NCBI GenBank assembly: GCA_041596515.1
Contig: JBFHIJ010000010.1
Span: forward strand, 1-64,000
Origin: JBFHIJ01 sp041596515
Lineage (GTDB): Bacteria > Bacteroidota > Ignavibacteria > Kapaibacteriales > UBA2268
Direction: 5' to 3'
Length of the DNA stretch: 64,000 bases
This document shows positions 25,761 to 36,400 of the stretch, piece by piece. Every line of letters starts with the position of its first letter. Position 1 is the first letter of the stretch. The position numbers were made by a program, and so were the translations under genes. Under the pieces are notes generated by a model, which saw only the letters and a list, made by a program, of their open reading frames with translations, did no database searches and had not been told where the DNA came from.

Positions 25761-27860
25761 CTATTTAATTCTATTATTCCAACTAATATTAAAGTCTCTA
25801 GTGTTGACGATACCATCCATATTGTAATCGCCCCATAAGTAACCAATTTGTGTAAATTCGTTATAAGCGGCTAACCTATCATCATCTAAAGTAAATCTAA
25901 AATCATCTTCGGGAGTGTTGAACTCATAGCCACCTCTCATACCAAAGAGTCTATTACCATCTTTATCTATGTCAAGTAGTTTGAGAGACTGAACTCCGCC
26001 TTCTACTAAATTGCCATTAGCAGAAAAGTCATAAAAGACATCATTGTTATCCGGGTATAACGGTAAAGGATTCTGAGTGCGTAACATCAAGTGATTCCTG
26101 TGACGTACAAATACATAATAATCCCCGCCACCGGAATCTATGCCATCAGCATAATCAAACATCACATCATTACTGCCATCAATACCAACAACACTACCGT
26201 CATATCTTATAAATGCTGTTTTGAAAAATCGTTCTGCAGCATTTACTTTTTCTTTTCTAAATTCTAATACTACCCAATCTACTACCGAATCAGGTATTGC
26301 ATTTACTGTTGGCAAATTTGGATCTAAGTTGTACGGATACTGATTATTTGGCGGTGTCAGTGGTATTTCATTGCGTTTATTCAAATCCATAGCCATTGTA
26401 GCAAAATTACCAGTCCTATAAGGTCCTTCCAGCATAACTTTCGCACGGAACACTATCATTTCAAAATCAGGCCCGCCTATGGCAAATATTCCTGTAGAAT
26501 TTACTTCAGAGCTAACTCCATACGCCCATGATTCATCAGAAAGCACAAATGGTTTATCAGATTTGAAATTAATCCAGTTATTATCAGACCAACGCTGAAG
26601 CACTAACTCATCAACTTTCAAACCATTTGTTTCATCAACTGCTTCCCCAGGATTATGTCTCCATGCATACCGGAATTGCATTTTAAATTTATCAGTAATC
26701 TCATTGCCGGCTATATCTTTGCCGGTAATATTGATTCTTCTTGTGACTTTTTTGTTGCCATTTACCGGTTGAGTCAATGGTAATATGTGGAAAGTAAGCT
26801 CCGCCAAGTCACCTTTATCTTCTATCGATTCAAAAAGTGCAAATGTGTACTTGTTATTCAATAAGATGGTGTCACCTACCTCTATCACAGTTCTTCTGAA
26901 GTTCCCGGCTATTTCTATATCCGGAGAAGCTCCATACAGTGGGTTTAACCTGTTCCTTAAGGATAAAGTATCTTCATAAGTCACCACGTTTGCATTTACA
27001 CGTAAAGTATCATTTACATCTACGTTTCTATCTAAAAACAGTGTGTCAGAATTACTTATTTCTAAGTTTGCCAAGTCTGCAGTACCCTTTGGTATTTCCG
27101 GACCTGTTAGCAGGGAACCTGTACCTTTGTAAGTTACAGATATTTGCCCTTCTAATTGCGGCTCATAAGCGATAGAAGCACCGACATGTCGGACGATTTT
27201 GCTTTTATTGCCCATAATGAAATTAGTAGAGTCAGTATTTTGGAACTCACCTTTCTTCAATTCAAGCGAAGTAACAACACTAAAACCACCTTGGTTTATC
27301 ACCTTAGCAGCAGTCGGATTATTCATTTCCAATTCTTTATATTCACCTGTTCCGTCAACATTCTGAATATCATCTCCCTCATAGATAAGTTTACCTTTCA
27401 GGCTTGTCTTATTGATATGACCATTATGAGTTACTCTACCTTGAGTATATATATAGTGAGAGGAATCAGTGCGAATTTCCACATCATTATTTACAAAAAG
27501 TGTATCACCCGCTACAAAATTTCTCTTGTAAGTTGTATCTAATAATTTCTTTGTTGTACCAAAGAAGCTCACGTTTTTATAAAACAAAGAAGGTACATAT
27601 TGAAATGCAACATTCTCATTCCAGTTATACTCTACATAACCGCCCAAAGTATCTTGGTTAATATTCGCATTTCCCTCAATAATTATCTTACCTTTGTTTT
27701 CAATTACAGCACCGTTGTCTTTCGATTCTAAAGCACCTTCTACTTTAATCTTTCCCTTACCATTATTACGAATCTTACCTGTACTCTTCAGCCTTTGTGC
27801 ATCTACAAAGCTAAAAAGCATAAACAGCATCAGTAATAATATGTAAAGTTTCTTCAACAT
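25761..27860 (-). CDS. Secreted beta-strand-repeat protein with dockerin-like end
   Basis: The protein has 699 residues. A signal peptide is followed by N-terminal glycine-rich beta rungs (LKSTGKIRNNGKGKIKV, GAVIENKGKIIIEG). Two or more units of the form LIYEGDDIQNV...YKELEMN are shared with the 757- and 4265-residue proteins. The C-terminal half (FRAKVMLEGPYRTGNFATM, VDWVVLEFRKEK, YYVFVRHRNHL) is a module known from Bacteroidota surface proteins. The protein ends with a single dockerin-type calcium loop, GDYNMDGIVNTRDFNISWN, instead of a T9SS domain. Real dockerins have two such loops. It is the first gene after a terminator, so it probably starts the operon running down to the kinase. Confidence 0.78.
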   Translation of the reverse strand: MLKKLYILLLMLFMLFSFVDAQRLKSTGKIRNNGKGKIKVEGALESKDNGAVIENKGKIIIEGNANINQDTLGGYVEYNWNENVAFQYVPSLFYKNVSFFGTTKKLLDTTYKRNFVAGDTLFVNNDVEIRTDSSHYIYTQGRVTHNGHINKTSLKGKLIYEGDDIQNVDGTGEYKELEMNNPTAAKVINQGGFSVVTSLELKKGEFQNTDSTNFIMGNKSKIVRHVGASIAYEPQLEGQISVTYKGTGSLLTGPEIPKGTADLANLEISNSDTLFLDRNVDVNDTLRVNANVVTYEDTLSLRNRLNPLYGASPDIEIAGNFRRTVIEVGDTILLNNKYTFALFESIEDKGDLAELTFHILPLTQPVNGNKKVTRRINITGKDIAGNEITDKFKMQFRYAWRHNPGEAVDETNGLKVDELVLQRWSDNNWINFKSDKPFVLSDESWAYGVSSEVNSTGIFAIGGPDFEMIVFRAKVMLEGPYRTGNFATMAMDLNKRNEIPLTPPNNQYPYNLDPNLPTVNAIPDSVVDWVVLEFRKEKVNAAERFFKTAFIRYDGSVVGIDGSNDVMFDYADGIDSGGGDYYVFVRHRNHLMLRTQNPLPLYPDNNDVFYDFSANGNLVEGGVQSLKLLDIDKDGNRLFGMRGGYEFNTPEDDFRFTLDDDRLAAYNEFTQIGYLWGDYNMDGIVNTRDFNISWNNRIK

Positions 27861-27920
27861 TTATACCCTAATATCCTTATATTTTCCAAGTTCTTTAAAA
27901 TGAACATGTTGTTATATAAA

Positions 27921-27951
27921 TATAGAGACAAGCTGATTGCTTGTCTCTATA
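27921..27951 (-). terminator. Terminator between the 757- and 699-residue protein genes
   Basis: The perfect 13-bp stem TATAGAGACAAGC (27921-27933) and GCTTGTCTCTATA (27939-27951) lies 13 bases past the stop. The T tract after it is weak (TTTATATAA), so read-through is possible. Confidence 0.7.
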
Positions 27952-27963
27952 TTAAAAATAGTA

Positions 27964-30237
27964 TTAGTCACAAACTTGAATTTCGCCATCATTATAGATT
28001 AAACCGGCGTTATCCAATGTTGGAGTTTTCAAAATTGTTGGGTTTGAACCTTCATAGATAATCAAACCACGACCTGCTGAACTACCAGGAGTTGTGGACA
28101 AGAAAGTAGAGAAGTCTGCTTGATTAGGATCAACATCAGCACCTGACTCAACTGTCATTGAAGCACCTGCACTCAATGAGAAACTTACATTGTCATTATT
28201 ACCAAATATCAAACCAGCTCCTGTTTGAACTGTACAACCAGCTGTCAACTGAGTTGGATGAGCTTCCGGTGTATTATAAGGATCACGACCATTAGAACCA
28301 ACACCACCTGCGTGAACCTGTGTTCCGGTTGCAATAATTGTGAAATCGCCAGGTCCCGGTTCTGCACCTTCATCCCATGTATTTGGATTTGCCCAACGAC
28401 CATCTGTAATTGAGATGAATGTTGTTGGACCACCACGCAAGAATAATGGAGCAGGGTCACCAATCTGTGCAAGAGTTGTTGTACCCGGAGTAATACCTGC
28501 TAAACTTCTGTTCGCAAATACTGCACCTGCATATTCATCACCTGTAGCACTACCTGTAGCAACTTTTTCAGAAGCATCTGCAGCAGTTAACTCACGGTAT
28601 CTAAGTGAAGTATGGTCATAATTACCACCTGCAGGGTTAGCAGGATAAGCTGGTTCTTCTGCTTTTTTGTAACCATATTCAAAAGCTGCTACCCAGTCAG
28701 CTGCAGATTGGTTATAATCATAAGTAATCAGACGATTTACATCTAAAGTGTTATCGTAGTGAGCACTGTATGTTGCATCAGTAGAGTAACCGCCAGGTTG
28801 AACATTTAATGTTAAGTCTGTTAAGCTGGCAGGAGCAGCTGTTACCGCAACAGTAGTAGAAGCGTTATTAAACGTCAAAGGACCTGCAACACCCATAGTA
28901 CGATTCATTCGTCCAATTACCTCATGGTCAGTGTTATATGCAGCTGTTGCAGCATTATCTGTCATGAATAGTGTATTTGCAGCCATATCAAAATCAGCAT
29001 CACCAAGAGTCCAGTCATTAGCAACATATATAGCACCACCAGGAGCTGCACCAGCTGTATTTGTTACAGTTAAGTTAGCATACGGGTTGCCTGAAGTAGT
29101 AGCAACAACAGTTTGTGCTGCAGTACCATCATAGATTACTGTAGAAGCAAGATCATCACCGGTAGCAGTTTCATCAGCAAATGCTAAGTTTGAACCATCG
29201 CCTGCATTAGTAAATGCACCTGATATAGTTAAAGTTCTTTGCTGAGCAACAGAAATGTTACCTGCGGTAGCAGTTGCTGCTAAAGTACCATTGATATCAG
29301 CATCACCACTAACTAAGTCTAAAGTACCGTCGTTTGAATTTAAAATACCTGTAGTTGCAACAGTCAAAAGACCATCGCCTGTAGTTCTTAAAACACCACC
29401 ATTGTTAATATTAGTGGTAGCTTCTAAGAGAGAGTTACCTGTTCCTGCAGCAGTTCCAGCAAGAAGGATTGTACCTGTGTTTGCATCTGCATTATTATCA
29501 ATAACCAGATTACCAGCACCTGCTTCTTGTAGTAATGAGTGGCCTACAGTTAGTTCACCATCAATATTTACTACACCAGACGCGCGAGTATCACCATCAA
29601 TTTCTACATCATTAGTAGCTGAAGCAATATCACCGCTTGTTAGAGTTTTAACACCTGCATCCATAAACCTTAGGTTATAATACGGAACTGCACCGGCATA
29701 AACAGACTGAGCTAATGTACCGTCATAAGTGAAAGTCATTCCACCACCACTACCACCGGCATTAACATATACCGGCGAGCCTGAAGTTACAGAGTAAGCA
29801 CCTGAAACATAAACATCACCATCGAATGTTTTGTTGCCTGAGCCTGCAAAGTCTAAATTTTCTAAGTATAAACCTGACTGCACTGTTTGAGCGCCGGCAC
29901 CGTTATAAATCACTGTACCCGGTACTCTGTTAGCAACACTTAAACCAAATGCGTTGCCAGCAACTGCGCCGGTTAGGTCAGTAAATTGTAAAACACCACT
30001 TGCAGAAGCAGTTTCTTCAAACTCAATTGTACCTGTATTAGTCAATGGAGTAGAAGCCATAGTGGCATCATTTTGGAATTGCCCTGTAGGACAAGTAAAC
30101 TTGATCGTACCACTATTTACGATACGACCGGAAGACTGATTTTTCAAAGTCTGAGCTTCACCGTCAAGGGTAAGTAATCCAAGCGCTAATAGAGCGATTG
30201 CACTATACCTTTTCCAGTTTCTTGTAAAGAATCTCAT
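27964..30237 (-). CDS. Ala/Gly/Thr-rich beta-strand-repeat surface protein
   Basis: The protein has 757 residues. After the signal peptide (ending GEAQT) the sequence opens with beta rungs (SGRIVNSGTIKFTC). Repeated units of the form VIYNGAGAQTV...LYLENLDF occur at least three times. A single SPxxW-like header occurs late (ITDGRWANPNTWDE). Composition is unusually rich in Ala, Gly and Thr and the gene is richer in G and C than its neighbours, as for an abundant protein. It lacks a T9SS type A domain and ends GLIYNDGEIQVCD, almost the same as the end of the giant protein next door. A good AGGGAG lies 7 bases before the ATG. The 234-base region upstream should hold its promoter. It is probably a structural surface or sheath protein. 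Confidence 0.78.
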   Translation of the reverse strand: MRFFTRNWKRYSAIALLALGLLTLDGEAQTLKNQSSGRIVNSGTIKFTCPTGQFQNDATMASTPLTNTGTIEFEETASASGVLQFTDLTGAVAGNAFGLSVANRVPGTVIYNGAGAQTVQSGLYLENLDFAGSGNKTFDGDVYVSGAYSVTSGSPVYVNAGGSGGGMTFTYDGTLAQSVYAGAVPYYNLRFMDAGVKTLTSGDIASATNDVEIDGDTRASGVVNIDGELTVGHSLLQEAGAGNLVIDNNADANTGTILLAGTAAGTGNSLLEATTNINNGGVLRTTGDGLLTVATTGILNSNDGTLDLVSGDADINGTLAATATAGNISVAQQRTLTISGAFTNAGDGSNLAFADETATGDDLASTVIYDGTAAQTVVATTSGNPYANLTVTNTAGAAPGGAIYVANDWTLGDADFDMAANTLFMTDNAATAAYNTDHEVIGRMNRTMGVAGPLTFNNASTTVAVTAAPASLTDLTLNVQPGGYSTDATYSAHYDNTLDVNRLITYDYNQSAADWVAAFEYGYKKAEEPAYPANPAGGNYDHTSLRYRELTAADASEKVATGSATGDEYAGAVFANRSLAGITPGTTTLAQIGDPAPLFLRGGPTTFISITDGRWANPNTWDEGAEPGPGDFTIIATGTQVHAGGVGSNGRDPYNTPEAHPTQLTAGCTVQTGAGLIFGNNDNVSFSLSAGASMTVESGADVDPNQADFSTFLSTTPGSSAGRGLIIYEGSNPTILKTPTLDNAGLIYNDGEIQVCD

Positions 30238-30471
30238 AGGATTTCTCCCTGTTTGTTGAAATATATACGTAAATTTAGTTATTTTCTTGTTTTTATACGT
30301 AATTCAATGTACAAAATCATTTCTAGTTATTTTTAAGTATTTCTACCTAGTTTTAATCCCTTTATTTTCAAGCAGTTAGCCTAACTATAAAGACTCGTTG
30401 TATTCATACGTATTGTTGCTTATTGTATACCAATTTAAAGTTAAATTCAATTTCAATAGTCAGCTAATTTT
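30238..30471 (-). promoter_or_regulatory. Intergenic region likely holding the 757-residue protein promoter
   Basis: This 234-base AT-rich gap interrupts an otherwise tight run of minus-strand genes. It holds repeated ACGTAT/TACGTA motifs (near 30258, 30294 and 30404). No hairpin with a T tract follows the giant gene, so transcription may also read through. Confidence 0.4.
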
Positions 30472-33400
30472 TTAATTACACAATTGTATAACACCGTCAT
30501 TGTTTATCAGAGCTGCATTATATACATCTCCATTTATCTGTAAAGCATCTACAGTAGGGTTGTTTTGCAGAGTTGCTGCATTCTGTATGTATAAATCACC
30601 TCTAATAAGCAGAGAAGAGGTAACAAATTTCGTGCCGTTCATGTTAGCCCAGACAGTTGCTAAGCCACTTGAAAGATTAGCAGGTAGATTAGAAATAACT
30701 TGATTATCTCCATAAAATTCTATCACAGAGCCAAGATCTAAATTGTAATTTGAATAACCGGCTATTGTAGTAGACAAATCATTTGCACCATTTAATCTTA
30801 GCCACGATCCGGAAAGCATATTTACAGTGCCACTATTAGCCGTATTTAGGCTAAAGTTTTGGATATCAGTCACACCGGAATTAAAATTCAAATCCCCTGT
30901 AAGTCTAATATTTTTATCAAATAGAACAGTGTTATCATTAACTGCACCAGTGTTCGCAATCGTTAGAGTATTAATATCAAGTGGGAATGCATCCCCAATT
31001 ACCTGATTTGAGCTTCCGCTCATTACAATATTTATTTCGCTACCACTGCCGCCAAACTTCCTTAAGTCAGTTGTCTGCACATTTCCTCTGTCGTCACCAA
31101 CAGGATTAATACCCAAAGCAGAACCTACATATATAGTAGAATTAGGGCTTACAGTAAAAGTAGTTCCGGTAACAACAAAATCACCCATATCTAAAGTGCC
31201 TGTGTTCGAAGCATCTGTACCAACAAGCACTCCACCCAAATCATAATCATTATCTAATCTAATAATATGATTACCGACTCCGTTATTTCCTCCACCAATC
31301 ACTACAGAATCCTTAGCAGCAGCAGGGTAAAGTCCCAAACCTGCTATAGAACCAATATGATTTTTAGAGTAAGTCCAACTATTTTCATCTGACCATATAC
31401 CAGATTGGCGACTATAAAATATTGAGCGAAAAGCACCATCATTTGCAATAGTCCAGTCACCTGTAAAATCACTAAATGGTATTTGTACATCCGTATCAAA
31501 AGTATTTGAGCCAGATGTAACGCTGCCACTTACCACAAGCCATGAACCCGGAGTAGATTCAAAAGGATTACTCCATCTACCTATACTTTTGATATTTGAT
31601 TCATCAGTCGTAATATCATCATCATCATAAATAAAGCTAAGTCTACCGCTAATATCAGTGGTAACACCTGTCACCGCCCAATAGCGTTGTATGTAATCTT
31701 CAGTTCTATCTTCAGGCAATTCTGCATGACCACCTGCCAAAGTAGCGTGTGTACCACGTGAAGTGCGGACGCAGACTTGACCATCAGCCCCTGTAGCTCC
31801 GGCAGACAACGTAGCAGGAACAAAATGACTAAGCCCACCATCTAATGAACCCAAAGGATACACATAAATCTCATTTATAGTAATCTCTCTACACAGCGAA
31901 CCGGATGTTTCCGAAGTTCGGATATAGTTATTATTTCCATAATCAATAATTGCATTCGGATTTGCAGAGCTAATACTCAAGTTGCCATTATCTCCAATTT
32001 CAAATATTTGGGTATTTGCATTAGAGCCAGACTGCATATCAAATATTCCGGCAATTTCCATACTTTTATCTGCATAAAGCACACCGGTGCCTGCACCTCT
32101 GTTCATTTCTAAATTGTCAAATACAAGTAGACCGTCACCGGATATAACTTGATTTGAAGCACCACTTCCTTCTATATAGTTCGTAGTTGATACAGGATTA
32201 TTCAAGTAATCCACAGTTGCATCAAAACTGGTACCAGCTGCAAGAGACAAGTCGCCGGAAAAGTGCAAGGCACTGTTATTATCTCTAGGTCTTACATTCC
32301 CGGATTTAATATCTAAAGCACCATTAATAGTCACATCTTTAGGAGCTAAAGCAGTTATAGAAGCAGCATCGCCTTCAGAATCCACATAAATATTGTTTAC
32401 AATGTTAGGGAAATCTGATCCAAAATAATGATCCCCTATACCTGCGAAACCGAAATTTGTAGTCGGTTCAAATGTTCTATTCTCAAACCTTACAACACCA
32501 TCGCCGGCACCACCATCAGTGTATGGCTCAATGCCATCAGTAGTTCGTATCTCAAGCGTAGCATTATCTCCCATATTGAAAGTGCTTTGCCCTCTCACAC
32601 TTTGAGACAAATAAGTAGTATCCGTTAGGACTAACTTACCATTATCTCTAATATCTATATATGCAATTTCAGGTCTGGTATTTAATGTAATAACATCTGA
32701 ATTCTGAATAACCACACTATCGCGATATTCAAATTCGAAACCTTCGGGGCTGTCCCAGTCAGGATTCGGGAATTCTCCAACTGGCACCAATATGGTACCG
32801 GCCGCATCAAAAGCCCAAGAGTCGTGATTATTCCAAACTCCATCGCCTTGGCTATAGAATATCCTAGCTGCTTTTTCACCAATGAAAAAGTCACCAAATC
32901 CAGGCCAGCTTTGTGTAGGATTAGTTTTAAGCTCTACAGTAGCCACAGAAGCAATGTTCCATACTAAGTCTATCTCTCTTCTGTCCTGCCACTCAGGAGC
33001 CTCCGTCGGAATAGACCTCCTTCTTATTACAGCATTATCTTGATTAATAATGCTTCCTTCAGCAGCAGGCATTTCAAATCTAAGATTAAGCTCTCTATCA
33101 CCTAAAGCAAGTCCATTATTAGCATCAGCCAATAGCTTCCAGTATCGAGGAACCCTAACGTTATAGTCCATCCTGTTCCCATAATATGGCTCATCAGGAA
33201 CAGGCATTATATTTTTTGCATTTAAAAATCCATAAGTCCCACCGGCAGTGCCCGCATCTAAAATAATAGTTGCAGGGGCATACGTAGGACCATATCCTAT
33301 TTCAAACTTTTTATTAGTGGCTCCTGCTGCAACCGGTTTAGATAAAAACCCATCAATATGACCAAATGGAGTTGCACCTTGACGCTCTAAAGAAGCACCT

Positions 33401-36400
33401 TCATTAATCACCAAACGAGAATCATTTAGTATTTTAATATAAGCTTGATTGCCACCACCAAAACGGAGTCGATTAGTAATTCTAATATGCGAATCATCGC
33501 CTCTGGCATCGACAATAACAGAATCAAGAACTGCAGTCTTGTAAATATTTAACTGCCTAAATCTTATACTGTCATCTTTATCTAATGTAATATATTGAGT
33601 CTTGTTACCTTCTATGTCAAATACTCTTGTATTCGTTTTCAAATCACCCATAGCTCCAAAGTACATACCACCTCGAATACTATAAGACTCTATTCCTCCA
33701 CCCGCGTCAAAAAGACCGGACTGGACATCCAAACTGTCATATATTGTTATTTCATTAGAGTTGTTATTTGTAACAACTCTAAAGCCATCGGAAGGTGCGG
33801 TGTTGTCCACAGATAACGAAAGCATATAGTTAGGCAAAGCACTGCCTGTCACCTGAAAGTCAATATCAGAATTAAATATATAATGCGAAACGCCAAACAC
33901 TCTTTCGATAGTTCTAATGGAACCATCATCTGTCCCAACCGGCTGCAAACCAGTGTTATGCTGTGTTGCCAGATAACAACTATCTCTAAGAACAAAAGAC
34001 TGACCTGACACCCAAGCATCATCCTGAATTTGCAATTTACCTGCTGCACCATCATGTGTTTCTACCACAGTAGATTTAATATCAGGAACTAAGTTAGTCA
34101 GAGTAACAGTATACCCATCTCCTATATATGCCTCGTCTCCTACATACTGAGGATAATCTACTACTTCAGGTGTGCCTCCGTAGCCTTGTTTAGACCAAGT
34201 GGCAGGATCATCCCATAAGCCATTAGCCACAGAATAGAAACGTGTACCTGTAAGTTCCGCAACCATGTAATGTCCAAAAACATCGTTCGCAAGTGATTTT
34301 GTACTCGTATCTGTTCTAACTACATTATTTAACTGAGTATAATCTACAGGAGCAGGCCCCGGAGGAAGTGGGAATCTAAAATGTTTATATAATGTCCAAT
34401 TCGAACTATTTCTAATATCTTGTGGAGATATAAAGTACAAGGTTAAATCATAGTCTGCACTACCCAAATTGAAAGCACCATTATCTTCAATAGACCAATA
34501 TCTTTGTATATTTCTTGTTAAATCAATGTCTTCATCATTATCAGGCAAGCCTGCAGGATCAGTACCATAAGCAATCATATCTATAGGACCACTGGTAAAA
34601 CTTCCGTTAAATTGTACATCGGAAGGAGTGTAATCATCTCCGGCTCCTATATGATATAATCTTTCATCAACTGATCCATTATAAAAATTCTGTATAAGTC
34701 TACCGTCTACATGACCTAAACCATTCCTAGAAACTTCTTCTATATCACCGACACCTCCTCTCGGAGTCATTTGCACATAGTGATCATTCGTTCTAGCATC
34801 TATTACAGCCATATTGTTTTCTGCAAAAACAAGAGTATTTCTTATAGGCATGTATGAGCGCGCATAGTCACCTAATATAAGTTTACCGGACGGCTTATCT
34901 ACAACCACTTCGTAAAACGGTTCATTATTCATAGAGTTACCGGACTGGCTATTATTATAAGTATTCAAATTTTGGAATATCTGATCACCAGCACCATTAA
35001 AAGTAAGAATCCTTGACCCACCGGAATTCCAATCTCTACCATCCGGAGTAAATCTACCTTCATTTACAAAATCACCGCCAACATATAAATTTCGACCATC
35101 CAAATCTAAAGTACCGTTCGGTCCTATGTATATGTCATTTAAAACGTAATTGTTATCTTCTGCTAAGATACAAGAACAGTGACGTGTTGAATTTTGCCTC
35201 GATTCTATAACTCTCATGTTATAAACAGGAGATACAGAGCCAAATGAGTGACGTTTACCGCCCGTTCCTAAAGTATTACCAACTATACCAAACTGTACTG
35301 TCCCACCTGTCACTGACCATGAACCGGCTTTTACTACATAGTCAAAACCACCATCTGTCGGATTAGCATATATAATAAATCCGTCTGTCCATGTCATAGT
35401 GCTATTTTGTAACAACCCAAAACCATACAAATTCCCTGTTTGGAAACTTCTTACATTCATAACAGTAAGGGTGCCACCGTGCATCGTAAAATCAATAGAA
35501 CCTATCGGTTCAGAAGAAGACCTATCTATTTCAGGAGTAAAGCAAGATGCAACAATCATCTCACCGCCTGTCATAGTAAATGTATTATTCAAACCGTAAA
35601 CAAAGTTTTCGTTATTACCTAAACCCACTCTGAATATTCCACCTGAAATATCAATAGAGCAATTTGTACCGCAAATCATATCATCATTTACTATTACTTC
35701 ACCTTGTCTAATATCTAATCCTGTATTGGAAGCTATCATGAAATTTTTTGTAGGATTATCGTCCGGCCATTGGTTGCCATCATTTGAAGTAGTATTTGCA
35801 TCTAAAGTAATTTGAGTATTAACATCATGCACAAATGTGCCGGTAAGCATACTAAAATATTGCCTGTTATTAACAAGCATATTGCTTATGGCGCTACTCC
35901 AAGCAAAAGACTGATTTATAATCTGCTTACTTTTATCATCTTTATCTATTATAATTTCAAATAAATCTAAACTACCTTCACCGGCTATGTTCGAATTAGT
36001 ATTACCATCAAACACAATTGTGGTCTTGCGCTGACTCGCTACATCTAAATCAACAAAATTACTTCCACCTGAAGAATTAACTGTAAAATCGCCACTTACA
36101 TAAAGCGTATCATACCTGCTACCGGAGTTATCATCATTGATAGCCCCCTGAGTATCAACAAATAAATTCCCATTTACATCAAGAGCTTGATTGCCTGATG
36201 TGAAATTCAACCTACCATAGCCTGAGGCGCCAATAGATAAATATCCAATGCCCACAGTATTAAGGTTATATAAGACGACATCATCAGAAGCTATATAAAC
36301 AGTGTCATTTTCTAATCTGCCGGGGTAAAATCTGGAAGCATCACCTGTATGCGACTGATTAGACCATGTCAAGTTATTATCCCAGTTTCCAGTGCTTATA

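Noticed and set aside
28225..30139. Several plus-strand open frames of 60-140 codons opposite the 757-residue protein gene
   Set aside because: They arise from the Ala/Thr/Gly-rich repeats of the real gene read backwards; none has its own start signal.
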